From: an uncultured Clostridia bacterium
GTDB lineage: Bacteria > Bacillota > Clostridia > Oscillospirales > Ruminococcaceae
Direction: 5' to 3'
NCBI GenBank assembly: GCA_947600065.1
Contig: CANQFZ010000010.1
Coordinates: 1-47,966 of the forward strand
Length of the DNA: 47,966 bases
The translations under genes and the position numbers were made by a program. The number at the start of each line of letters is the position of its first letter. Position 1 is the first letter of the stretch. The notes under the pieces were generated by a model. It did not search any database, was not told where the DNA came from, and worked only from the letters and a program-made list of their open reading frames with translations. Shown one piece after another: positions 10,094 to 17,339 of the stretch.

Positions 10094-10126
10094 AACACCG
10101 CCGTTTGTTTAAACTGCGGTGTTTTT
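10094..10126 (+). terminator. Terminator of the DraG-HTH operon
   Basis: AACACCGC (10094-10101) pairs with GCGGTGTT (10116-10123), followed by TTT. It separates the DraG-HTH pair from the ClpP-like unit. Confidence 0.75.
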
Positions 10127-10133
10127 ATATGAA

Positions 10134-10163
10134 CAAATCGGAAAATTAAAACTTTCCGATTTG
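10134..10163 (+). promoter_or_regulatory. Perfect 11-bp inverted repeat upstream of the ClpP-like gene (candidate operator)
   Basis: CAAATCGGAAA, 8 bases, TTTCCGATTTG. The repeat ends about 28 bases before the -10 box, so it overlaps or abuts the -35 position. There is no T-tract after it on either strand, so a terminator is unlikely. Operator function is inferred. Confidence 0.55.
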
Positions 10164-10187
10164 AAAGTATACATATGAAAAATATTG

Positions 10188-10196
10188 TGTTATAAT
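10188..10196 (+). promoter_or_regulatory. Extended -10 promoter of the first ClpP-like/VirD4-like unit
   Basis: TGTTATAAT, an extended -10 element, with no good -35 hexamer at 17 bases. The leader is about 75 bases and ends in SD AAAGGAG. A weak -35 next to a palindrome is compatible with activator or repressor control. Confidence 0.6.
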
Positions 10197-10275
10197 GCAG
10201 TTACAGGAAGAAAAAATGGCCATTTGATAATTCCTAAGTAATTTTTATTTTATATTACATAAAGGAGATAATATT

Positions 10276-10857
10276 ATGTTAAACAGTATTATTTATGAAG
10301 ACGCACACGGTACAAATCAACTTGAGATTGAAGCAATGCTTGCGGCTAAAGGAAAAATATTCCTCACAGAGGATATTGACGCAGAAAATGCTTCATCAGT
10401 GATAAAAGCTATGATGGTGCTTGCGGACGACAACACGCCGATAACGCTGTACATAGACAGCTGCGGCGGAGAAATACGCTCAGGTCTTTCTATCATTGAC
10501 GCTATGGAGATGCTTTCAAAGAAAGTCGATATCAACGTTGTGTGCATGGGAAAGGCGTACAGTATGGCGTCGCTTATTCTTGCGGCAGGTACTAAAGGGC
10601 ACAGATACATTATGCCGCACGGAGAAGTTATGATGCACGAACCGCTTGTGGTGAACGGCGCGGCAGGCTCGGCAAGCTCGGTTAGAAATCAGGCCGACTC
10701 GCTTATTGCTATACGCGACAAGATGAGCGAAATGCTCTCGGCTTATACGGGACTTTCCACCGAGGAGATAAACGCGATAATGCACGCAAACACATATATG
10801 GACGCAAATGAAGCCATAAAAACAGGTATGGTAGATATGATAATCAAGGAACTTTAA
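10276..10857 (+). CDS. ClpP-like serine peptidase (S14), first copy, Ser-His-Asn triad
   Basis: 193 residues, the size of a mature ClpP subunit. The fold signatures are intact: TLYIDSCGGEIRSGLSIIDAM (handle/oxyanion region), GKAYSMASLILAAG with nucleophile Ser96, and RYIMPHGEVMMHEPL with His121. In the third catalytic position, where housekeeping ClpP has Asp in RDNFMSA, this protein has Asn172 (ANTYMDA). Listeria monocytogenes ClpP1 is a known active example of a Ser-His-Asn ClpP. It is followed 20 bases later by a VirD4/TraG-like ATPase gene rather than clpX, and the same pair recurs at 18708-20587. It is therefore unlikely to be the housekeeping clpP. Substrates and partners are unknown. 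Confidence 0.92.
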   Translation: MLNSIIYEDAHGTNQLEIEAMLAAKGKIFLTEDIDAENASSVIKAMMVLADDNTPITLYIDSCGGEIRSGLSIIDAMEMLSKKVDINVVCMGKAYSMASLILAAGTKGHRYIMPHGEVMMHEPLVVNGAAGSASSVRNQADSLIAIRDKMSEMLSAYTGLSTEEINAIMHANTYMDANEAIKTGMVDMIIKEL

Positions 10858-10877
10858 TTTTAAGGAGGACAAAATCT

Positions 10878-12167
10878 ATGATTTCAAATGACAATACAGG
10901 CAGGCTCTTTATGCCTGACGGCACCAGCTATACCAAGGACAGCAGCAAAACAGGGCTTAACAACAACATCGCCGTAATAGGGCCTTCGGGCTGCGGAAAA
11001 TCATCAGTCATGGGAGTTCTAAACTCCCTGAACTGCGGCGGAAGCGTGCTTATCTCCGATCCAAAGGGCGGTCTTTACCGCTCTTTGAAAGGCACGCTGA
11101 GGCAAATGGGATATAAGGTGATGAAGCTTGACCTTACTCACCCTGAAAGCTCAATGCATTACAATCCTCTCAGCTATATAAAAACCACCAACGATATACA
11201 AAAGGTTGCACATACTTTAGTATACGGCTCAACAGGCAATAAGTCCACTGCTCCCGACCCATACTGGGAGAGAGCTTCGGAAACATTACTATGTGCTCTG
11301 ATAGGTTATATGTACGAAAGACATGAGCCGGATATGGACATTGGTAAGTTGGTAAAGATGTTTAATGAAATTGAAATTTGCGAAGATATTGAAGAACGTT
11401 ATAAAAAGCCGATCTACAGGGATTTTATCAAGCATAAAACCGATTGCAGAATAATGGGCAAAGACAGCTGGGCATACTCAAAGTTCCACAATTTCATAAC
11501 GCTTTCGGAAAAAACACTTTCCTGCGTTGTAAGCACTTTAACGGCAATTCTAAACAACTTTGACAACGAGGAGCTGCAAAAGCTTTTCTCCGACGGTCAC
11601 TTTGACTTTACGAGATTTGGCAAAGAAAAAATAGCTATGTTTGTTATCGTGTCGGATACGGATCGTTCAAAAGACGCGATTGCAAATATGTTCTACTCGC
11701 AGGCATTAAACGAGCTTTGCGACTATGCGGACAATCACTGCGAAGGCGGAAGGCTGCCCGTTTCAATGACCTTTATAATGGACGATTTTGCAACAAACTG
11801 CCGCATTGAAAACTTTGACAATATCATCAGCAACATCAGAGCTCGAAACATTTCCACCATAATTATGCTTCAATCGCTCGGTCAGCTTGAAATAGGCTAT
11901 GGCGACAGCTATAAAACTATAATCAACAACTGCGACACCTTGATTTTTATGGGGGCTAATTCAACCGACGACGCGCGTTATTTTTCAGTCAAAGCAAACA
12001 AGCCGCTTCATACTATGCTCGAAATGAAGCTTTACTCAAGCTGGATATTCCGCCGCACAGAAAAACCCAGGTATGTAAAAAACATAATTCCCGATAATTA
12101 CATCAGCGAAGTAAACTCTATACTTTCCGATAACTCGGAGGAAAGTTTATATCAGCACGAGAATTGA
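10878..12167 (+). CDS. VirD4/TraG-like P-loop ATPase lacking the membrane domain, first copy
   Basis: 429 residues. It belongs to the coupling-protein (T4CP, TraG/VirD4) ATPase family: Walker A GPSGCGKS at 35-42, ISDPKGGLYR, HYNPLSYI, SDTDRSKDAIANMFY, Walker B FIMDDFATNC near 300, and the sensor-like IIMLQSLGQLEIGYGDSYKTIINNCDT. True coupling proteins are about 550-700 residues and begin with two membrane helices; here the P-loop is reached by residue 35, so the protein is predicted to be cytosolic. Walker B reads DD rather than the usual DE. No relaxase, VirB4 or other conjugation gene is nearby. SD AAGGAGG. It likely forms a hexameric motor; a link to the adjacent ClpP-like peptidase is inferred from repeated synteny. 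Confidence 0.88.
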   Translation: MISNDNTGRLFMPDGTSYTKDSSKTGLNNNIAVIGPSGCGKSSVMGVLNSLNCGGSVLISDPKGGLYRSLKGTLRQMGYKVMKLDLTHPESSMHYNPLSYIKTTNDIQKVAHTLVYGSTGNKSTAPDPYWERASETLLCALIGYMYERHEPDMDIGKLVKMFNEIEICEDIEERYKKPIYRDFIKHKTDCRIMGKDSWAYSKFHNFITLSEKTLSCVVSTLTAILNNFDNEELQKLFSDGHFDFTRFGKEKIAMFVIVSDTDRSKDAIANMFYSQALNELCDYADNHCEGGRLPVSMTFIMDDFATNCRIENFDNIISNIRARNISTIIMLQSLGQLEIGYGDSYKTIINNCDTLIFMGANSTDDARYFSVKANKPLHTMLEMKLYSSWIFRRTEKPRYVKNIIPDNYISEVNSILSDNSEESLYQHEN

Positions 12168-12220
12168 GCATTTTTACAGTCGGTTTCTTCACTTCTGCAA
12201 ATTTAAGTCAATAAAAGCTA

Positions 12221-12249
12221 TTGACATAACCACTTTTTTTAAGTATAAT
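12221..12249 (+). promoter_or_regulatory. Consensus promoter of the pRiA4b ORF-3 family gene
   Basis: TTGACA (12221-12226), 17 bases, TATAAT (12244-12249). It shows that the next gene is transcribed independently of the ClpP/VirD4 unit. Confidence 0.85.
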
Positions 12250-12307
12250 TAAGGAAAGAAGTGCTTTGATTTCCGATAGGTAATTTAAAATTAAAGGAGT
12301 GTTTACT

Positions 12308-12733
12308 ATGAAAAACAAAAAGCAAGGAAAGTCATATGTTTTCAGCGTTTCTGTCAAAAAGGGATGTTATCGTCACATTAAAGTTCCCGAGGACTATACC
12401 TTGGAGGAATTGGCGGATACGATACTATGGGCATTTGATTTTGACAACGACCACGCACATGCCTTTTTCATGGATAATAAAGAGTGGAGCAAAGACGACT
12501 GCTATTTTTTTGAAGATGCCTGCGAGTATGAAGAAGATCGCCCCACCTGCAATTATAAAATCAGCGAGATAGGATTGCTAAAAGGCAGTGCCTTTAAGTT
12601 CTTATTTGATTTTGGAGATAATTGGGTCTTTCAATGTAAAGTCCTGCGTATAGTTGATGAATTTAACAAAACCGCAGAACTTATAAAGGAATTTGGAGCA
12701 GCTCCCGTGCAATATCCCGATTATGATGAATAA
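12308..12733 (+). CDS. Plasmid pRiA4b ORF-3 family protein
   Basis: 141 residues, a recognisable pRiA4b ORF-3-like domain (PF07929 type). It has the N-terminal FSVSVKKGCYRHIKVPEDYTL strand region, the LADTILWAFDFDNDHAHAFFM segment, FLFDFGDNWVFQCKV, and the closing APVQYPDYDE. The family occurs on plasmids, next to insertion sequences and in many Clostridia; its biochemical role is not established. The start at 12308 has AAAGGAG eight bases upstream. It is a short protein for the family, covering the single conserved domain. Confidence 0.85.
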   Translation: MKNKKQGKSYVFSVSVKKGCYRHIKVPEDYTLEELADTILWAFDFDNDHAHAFFMDNKEWSKDDCYFFEDACEYEEDRPTCNYKISEIGLLKGSAFKFLFDFGDNWVFQCKVLRIVDEFNKTAELIKEFGAAPVQYPDYDE

Positions 12734-12822
12734 TGTTTTACGTTGGATACATAACAATTCAGCACAGCAAAACGCTTTCACTTGTAAAACCGCAATATAA
12801 CATAAAAAGGAATGATGCTATA

Positions 12823-13137
12823 TTGTCAACTTATGTAATGTCCGACATACACGGAATGTATGATCTGTTTTTGAATATACCGGAGCAGATAGACCTTAAA
12901 GATAACGATACTTTGTATGTAATGGGCAACGTTCATAACTTAAAGTATTTTGACGACATATATCTCGTCACAGGACATACCCCGACCTTACTTATGAAAG
13001 ATGAACCGTCGGCAGGCAGGATAATTAAGAAAAACAACCACATCGCCATAGACTGCGGCGGATTTCTTCACGGAGGGAGACTTGCGGCGATTTGTCTTGA
13101 TAACGGCGAAGAGTATTACGCTGATAATCCCAAATAA
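12823..13137 (+). pseudogene. Remnant of a PPP-type metallophosphoesterase with internal in-frame deletion
   Basis: The reading frame starts like a serine/threonine-type protein phosphatase: STYVMSDIHGMYDLF carries the DxH metal motif, followed by DTLYVMGN where the GDxxDRG motif should begin. It then jumps directly to the C-terminal part DDIYLVTGHTPT, IDCGG and GGRLAAICLDNGEEYY. The DRG and GNHE motifs and roughly 90-100 residues between them are missing, so two of the metal-binding motifs are lost. I read from a TTG at 12823 preceded by AAAAAGGAA; the frame is open back to 12733, but that part is not homologous in appearance. Most likely a decayed gene. Confidence 0.75.
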
Positions 13138-13142
13138 AAGAT

Positions 13143-13176
13143 GCACCGAACAGAAAAAATGTTCGGTGCTTTTTTA
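13143..13176. terminator. Bidirectional terminator between converging genes
   Basis: GCACCGAACA (13143-13152) and TGTTCGGTGC (13160-13169) form a perfect 10-bp stem, with seven T on the plus side. The minus side reads TCTTTTATTT. It separates the phosphatase remnant from a small minus-strand gene. Confidence 0.9.
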
Positions 13177-13287
13177 TGCATATATGTTCGAAATAGATAC
13201 TGCGTTTACGCGCGCAAGCTGAACAAAACCGTTCATCAGCGTGTTTTCAATGAAATCGTAAAGCTCACTTTTGTCCTGCGAAGCCAT
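13174..13287 (-). CDS. Small 37-residue protein of unknown function
   Basis: The reading frame runs from ATG at 13287 to a TAA that touches the bidirectional terminator. Translation begins MASQDKSELYDFIENTLMNG and ends in ARVNAVSISNIYA; it is mildly amphipathic with no membrane helix. The ATG is preceded by AAAGAGGTAA at a good distance, and TATATT-like -10 sequences lie further upstream. The combination of an SD, a complete frame and a matching terminator on its strand supports a real gene, but I recognise no homologue. Confidence 0.5.
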   Translation of the reverse strand: MASQDKSELYDFIENTLMNGFVQLARVNAVSISNIYA

Positions 13288-13420
13288 TTTGCCTGTTACC
13301 TCTTTAAAAATATACAAAAATTTTTGGTACTATCTAAATATAAATGTAAGACATTTCGCCACAGATTGTAGTTAAACTGTTGTTAAATTCAAAATGATAA
13401 ACAGCAAATTAAAAAAGGGC

Positions 13421-13449
13421 TTGAAAACTGAAGCGGAAAATTGTATAAT
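13421..13449 (+). promoter_or_regulatory. Promoter of the AlkZ-related/macrodomain operon
   Basis: TTGAAA (13421-13426), 17 bases, TATAAT (13444-13449), about 50 bases before the TTG start of the next gene. Confidence 0.85.
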
Positions 13450-13500
13450 GTAAATGAAAAAAATTGACGAAAGAATGGTTTTAAAAGGTAGGTCTTTCAA

Positions 13501-14175
13501 TTGAAATTCAGAAAATTAAAAACACCCGAGGATATTATAAAGGTCGTAGAAGAAATAGGATTCCTTCCATTTTTTGCAAACGGGATAGAGGGATTTTCCG
13601 TAGAAGAAAACTGTCCCGCAGAGTTATGGTTCGCTCCCGACAAGGACGGACCGTGGGAATGGAAAGGTCCTATTGCGCAGGACGGGCGCTGCGTTTATGG
13701 AAAGGTTTTCGCGGGAAAGGCGGGATTTATAAGCAAGGAATGGTATCCCGTCTTAGCCAACTACCGCCGCAACGGCTATGATTTTGACGCAAGATGGGAC
13801 GACGGGCTTGTGTCAAAAAAAGACAAGGATGTATACGACCTTATCTCAAACAACGGCACTATAATCTCAAAGCAGATAAAAAGCGCGCTGAACTACAGAA
13901 AAGGCGAAAACGTAGGTTTTGAAACGGTAATAACGCGTCTGCAAATGCAGACTTATGTAAACACTGCAGATTTTGTTTATATGAAGGACAAACGCGGAAA
14001 CGTCTACGGCTGGGGCGTTGCGGAATACACCACTCCGGAAGCCATGTTCGGAAAGGATTATATCTCAAAGGCATATTCAGAAGAGCCCGAAAGGTCGTTT
14101 GAGATAATCAAGGAGCATCTTTTAAAGACGCTGAAAAACGCCGATGAGAAAGTATTAACGAAGCTTTTAAAATAA
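13501..14175 (+). CDS. AlkZ-related protein (conserved, function unproven)
   Basis: 224 residues. The sequence fits a widespread Firmicutes family annotated as AlkZ-related: GFLPFFANGIEGFSVEE, ELWF..DGPWEWKGPI, GKAGFISKEWYPVLANYRRNGYDFDARWDDGL, ITRLQMQTYVNTADFVYM and YGWGVAEYTTPE. AlkZ itself is a winged-helix DNA glycosylase, but this family lacks clear proof of glycosylase activity. The start is a TTG after GGTAGG; no ATG lies nearby in frame. A macrodomain-HTH gene follows 28 bases after its stop with no terminator between, so the two are probably co-transcribed. Confidence 0.75.
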   Translation: MKFRKLKTPEDIIKVVEEIGFLPFFANGIEGFSVEENCPAELWFAPDKDGPWEWKGPIAQDGRCVYGKVFAGKAGFISKEWYPVLANYRRNGYDFDARWDDGLVSKKDKDVYDLISNNGTIISKQIKSALNYRKGENVGFETVITRLQMQTYVNTADFVYMKDKRGNVYGWGVAEYTTPEAMFGKDYISKAYSEEPERSFEIIKEHLLKTLKNADEKVLTKLLK

Positions 14176-14203
14176 GATTTACGGGCAAAGAAATGGGGTG
14201 ATG

Positions 14204-15685
14204 ATGTTGCCGCTGAAAATAATATCGGGAGATATTCTAAGTCAGAAAGCCGACGCTATAGTTATTCCCGTTCACAAAGGTTATACGCGTGTTCACAGAG
14301 GAGCTTCGGGAAGATTTGCGGCTCTTGTCGGGGAAAATAAACTCAAAGAAAAGCTTTCCGAATTTTCAGAATACGGAGAAATAGCAGTAACTGACGGTCT
14401 GAACTCCAACTTCAAAAACATCATATTCATCTGCGTTCCCAACGTATACTACAGCAATAATGAGAAAAGCAAAAAATACTGTATGTATCTCCGAACAGCC
14501 TGTCTTAAAGCTTTAAAATGGGCGGACGACAACAGACTTAGCTCCGTTTGTTTTCCTCTGATTGGCGGGGAATTATTCCGAGATATAACCGAAAAAATTA
14601 TGACAGCAGCTATAAGGGCACATATCAGATGTGAGGAATCCTGTATGAACATTTCTCTCGTTATACCGCTGTCTGAGAAGCCGCAGGAAGAACAGCATAA
14701 CGATGCTGCGGGACTGAAGATAGTTACGGGCGATATTTTAGATTATAATTCGGAAGCAATGGTTATTCCTATAAAGGAAAATTCATTCAGGTTTGACGCT
14801 ATGACCGGAGCTCCGAGGAGAATGGCGACAGTCGGCGGTCTCCTTTCACAGATAAGACAGATAAAAGACCTTCCGCTCGGAGGGATAAAGGTAATAGACG
14901 GAAAGCCGCTAGGCTGTCAAAGCATTTTTTTAGCGCATTTTCCTTATTCATTTGCCGAGGGCTCAAAAAATGAAAAACAAACTCGCTTTATAGTAAGTAG
15001 GTGTTGTTTGAGAATACTTTCATATGCGGAAAAAAGCAGGATAAAGAGCATTTCATTTCCAATTCTCGGAGGAATGAAATACAGGGATATGTTTGAAAAA
15101 TGTATGTCTGAATCAATAGGCGTGCATTTCAGAAGCTCGGAGCCTTGTATCAATGTTTATCTTGTAAAGCCTGTTGAATTTTGGGAGACTAATGAGAATA
15201 AACCTAAAGAACAGCAGCTTGATTTCAGCGAATATCACGGATTTGACAAGAACTTTGAAAATGCCGTAAAAAGCTCTGGACTTGAAAAAAGTGAATTTTG
15301 CAGGAAACGGCTGAATGAATATCTGAGCAAATACATAGACAATGTTGAAGCACTGGCAAACGAGATAGGATATGACAAAGGCAGCATATGCAAATTCAGA
15401 AGCGGGAAAATAAGAAAGCCTCAGAAACACCGTGTAATTGCGCTGGCTATAGGTATGAGATTATCAAATGAAGAACGCTATGAGTTTATACGCTGCGCAG
15501 GATATCAATATCCCGAGGACGAGCGCGACAGGCTCGTCGAAACTCTCATACATTCGGGACTTAAAAAATTTGACGAGATAAACGAAAGGCTATTTGACGA
15601 GGACCCCGACTTTTCTCTTGACAAGACAATTAAATCTCCCTCTGCGAAAAAAATATCAAGGAGTAATTTCATGGATCAGAAATAA
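14204..15685 (+). CDS. Tandem macrodomain protein with C-terminal HTH domain
   Basis: About 494 residues in three parts. Macrodomain 1 (roughly 3-160) begins LKIISGDILSQKADAIVIPV; macrodomain 2 (roughly 172-328) begins LKIVTGDILDYNSEAMVIPI. Each keeps the GDI...A(I/M)V strand and the FP(L/I)(I/L)GG loop. In both, the NAAN motif that contacts the distal ribose is replaced by VIP(V/I), so they probably bind rather than hydrolyse, or use another ligand. Residues about 345-495 form an XRE-like HTH module seen in clostridial proteins (LANEIGYDKGSICKFRSGKIRKP, then ERYEFIRCAGYQYP). The start is uncertain between ATG 14201, ATG 14204 and TTG 14207 because GGGGTG lies very close. Likely an ADP-ribose or nucleotide-responsive regulator; that is inferred. 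Confidence 0.85.
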   Translation: MLPLKIISGDILSQKADAIVIPVHKGYTRVHRGASGRFAALVGENKLKEKLSEFSEYGEIAVTDGLNSNFKNIIFICVPNVYYSNNEKSKKYCMYLRTACLKALKWADDNRLSSVCFPLIGGELFRDITEKIMTAAIRAHIRCEESCMNISLVIPLSEKPQEEQHNDAAGLKIVTGDILDYNSEAMVIPIKENSFRFDAMTGAPRRMATVGGLLSQIRQIKDLPLGGIKVIDGKPLGCQSIFLAHFPYSFAEGSKNEKQTRFIVSRCCLRILSYAEKSRIKSISFPILGGMKYRDMFEKCMSESIGVHFRSSEPCINVYLVKPVEFWETNENKPKEQQLDFSEYHGFDKNFENAVKSSGLEKSEFCRKRLNEYLSKYIDNVEALANEIGYDKGSICKFRSGKIRKPQKHRVIALAIGMRLSNEERYEFIRCAGYQYPEDERDRLVETLIHSGLKKFDEINERLFDEDPDFSLDKTIKSPSAKKISRSNFMDQK

Positions 15686-15705
15686 CCCTTAAGCCGAATT
15701 GCAGC

Positions 15706-15746
15706 GACCGAAGAGGAAATTTTTTGAAATAGTTTTCCCTTCGGTC
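15706..15746 (+). terminator. Terminator of the macrodomain operon
   Basis: GACCGAAG (15706-15713) pairs with CTTCGGTC (15739-15746), enlarged by GG/CC; a CCCCTTTTAAA tail follows. A second small hairpin ACCGCC/GGTGGT (15768-15785) is followed by a T run and may be the efficient terminator. Confidence 0.6.
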
Positions 15747-15820
15747 TCCCCTTTTAAAAATTTGCATACCGCCGTTTTTGGTGGTTTTTTCACAAATTAG
15801 GTTTTTATGTGAAAATAATG

Positions 15821-15849
15821 TTGTTTTTTTTATTCTGATGTGCTATAAT
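15821..15849 (+). promoter_or_regulatory. Promoter of the NSS transporter gene
   Basis: TTGTTT (15821-15826), 17 bases, TATAAT (15844-15849), then an SD TGGAGG before the ATG at 15883. Confidence 0.75.
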
Positions 15850-15882
15850 TTAAATAGCGATTTTTTGATTTGGAGGTAATTT

Positions 15883-17280
15883 ATGGAAAAAGCAACAAAA
15901 CGACATTCTTTCACGGGGTCGCTCGGGTTTGTACTTGCTGCGGCAGGAAGCGCTGTAGGACTGGGAAACATATGGCGGTTTCCTTATCTTGCGGCAAAAG
16001 ACGGCGGAGGGCTTTTTCTGGTTATTTACATTGTTCTGGCGTTTACATTCGGGTTTACGCTGCTTATAACCGAGATATCCATAGGCAGAATGACAAAGCA
16101 AAGCCCCCTCACCGCATACGGCAAGCTTAGTTCCAAATGGAAGCCGCTCGGAGTTATTGCGTGTATAGTTCCTGCGATAATACTTCCCTATTACTGCGCG
16201 ATAGGCGGGTGGGTAATAAAATACCTTTTTGTTTTCATCACGGGCGACGGCATTAAAGCGGCGGAAAACGGCTATTTCACCTCTTTTATTTCAAGCGAGA
16301 TCGAGCCTGTTATAATGATGTTAATTTTTCTTGCGATCACAGCTTTTATCGTATTCAGGGGCGTAAACAATGGAATTGAGGCAATGTCGAAGATCCTTAT
16401 GCCTGTGCTGCTGATACTCGTTATTGTCATAGCGATATTTTCTCTTACACTCACTCACACAGACGACAGCGGCGTTACGAGAACGGGACTTGAAGGACTG
16501 GGAAAGTTTGTTATTCCCGATTTTTCAAATATAACCGTGAGCAGCTTTTTCACTACGCTTCTTGACGCTATGGGACAGCTTTTCTTCAGTCTTAGCGTCG
16601 CAATGGGAATAATGATAACATATGGTTCTTATGTAAAAGACGACGCGAACCTTAAGACCTCGATAAACCGAATTGAGATATTTGACACGCTTGTAGCATT
16701 TCTTGCGGGAGTTATGATAATCCCCGCGGTTTATGCGTTTGAAGGAAACGAGGGTATGTCCTCTTCGGGACCCGGTCTGTTGTTTGTCACGATGCCGAAA
16801 GTATTTGCACAAATGGGCGATATAGGAAGGTTTGTCGGGATACTATTCTTTGCCATGATACTTTTTGCGGCGCTTACAAGTGCGGTTTCAATAATGGAAG
16901 CGGTCGTTTCCAGCCTTATGGACGGAATGCGTATGTCAAGAAACAAAGCGACGAGCATTGAAACACTGATAACGCTTATTGCGGCGCTTCTGGTATGCTT
17001 CGGATATAATTTACTTTATTTCGAGGCAAAGCTCCCGAACGGAACGACAGCGCAGATACTCGACATATTGGATTATATAAGCAACAACCTGCTTATGCCG
17101 ATAGTCGCGATACTGACCTGTATACTAATAGGCTGGGTAGTAAAGCCCCACACGGTGATCGAAGAAGTTGAGAAAACGGGCTGTAAAATGAGCAGAAAGA
17201 CTTTGTATATCGTTATGATAAAGTTTGTGACGCCCATATTGCTCGTGGTTCTTCTCGTAAAGTCGATAGGGTTGTTTTAA
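15883..17280 (+). CDS. Neurotransmitter:sodium symporter (NSS/SNF) family transporter
   Basis: 465 residues with 11-12 hydrophobic segments, the usual size for bacterial NSS proteins such as LeuT, MhsT and TnaT. The TM1 signature SLGFVLAAAGSAVGLGNIWRFPYLAAKDGGG holds the unwound helix that coordinates Na+ and substrate. The family imports amino acids or related amines with Na+; the exact substrate cannot be read from sequence. The C-terminus ends in a final membrane helix and a very short tail. It has its own promoter and is closed by a strong terminator. Confidence 0.95.
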   Translation: MEKATKRHSFTGSLGFVLAAAGSAVGLGNIWRFPYLAAKDGGGLFLVIYIVLAFTFGFTLLITEISIGRMTKQSPLTAYGKLSSKWKPLGVIACIVPAIILPYYCAIGGWVIKYLFVFITGDGIKAAENGYFTSFISSEIEPVIMMLIFLAITAFIVFRGVNNGIEAMSKILMPVLLILVIVIAIFSLTLTHTDDSGVTRTGLEGLGKFVIPDFSNITVSSFFTTLLDAMGQLFFSLSVAMGIMITYGSYVKDDANLKTSINRIEIFDTLVAFLAGVMIIPAVYAFEGNEGMSSSGPGLLFVTMPKVFAQMGDIGRFVGILFFAMILFAALTSAVSIMEAVVSSLMDGMRMSRNKATSIETLITLIAALLVCFGYNLLYFEAKLPNGTTAQILDILDYISNNLLMPIVAILTCILIGWVVKPHTVIEEVEKTGCKMSRKTLYIVMIKFVTPILLVVLLVKSIGLF

Positions 17281-17297
17281 AATATCTTTTAATAACT

Positions 17298-17335
17298 GAG
17301 CCGCTTTATGTACAGATAAAGCGGCTCTATTTCTT
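17298..17335 (+). terminator. Terminator of the NSS transporter gene
   Basis: GAGCCGCTTTAT (17298-17309) and ATAAAGCGGCTC (17316-17327) form a perfect 12-bp stem followed by TATTTCTTT. Confidence 0.85.
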
Positions 17336-17339
17336 TAAA

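Noticed and set aside
10878-12167. An IGY tripeptide (LIGYMYE) as a ClpX-style IGF docking loop for ClpP
   Set aside because: The second copy has IIGYMVE at the same place, but this segment is an ordinary helix of TraG/VirD4 proteins in general, so it is not evidence for ClpP docking.
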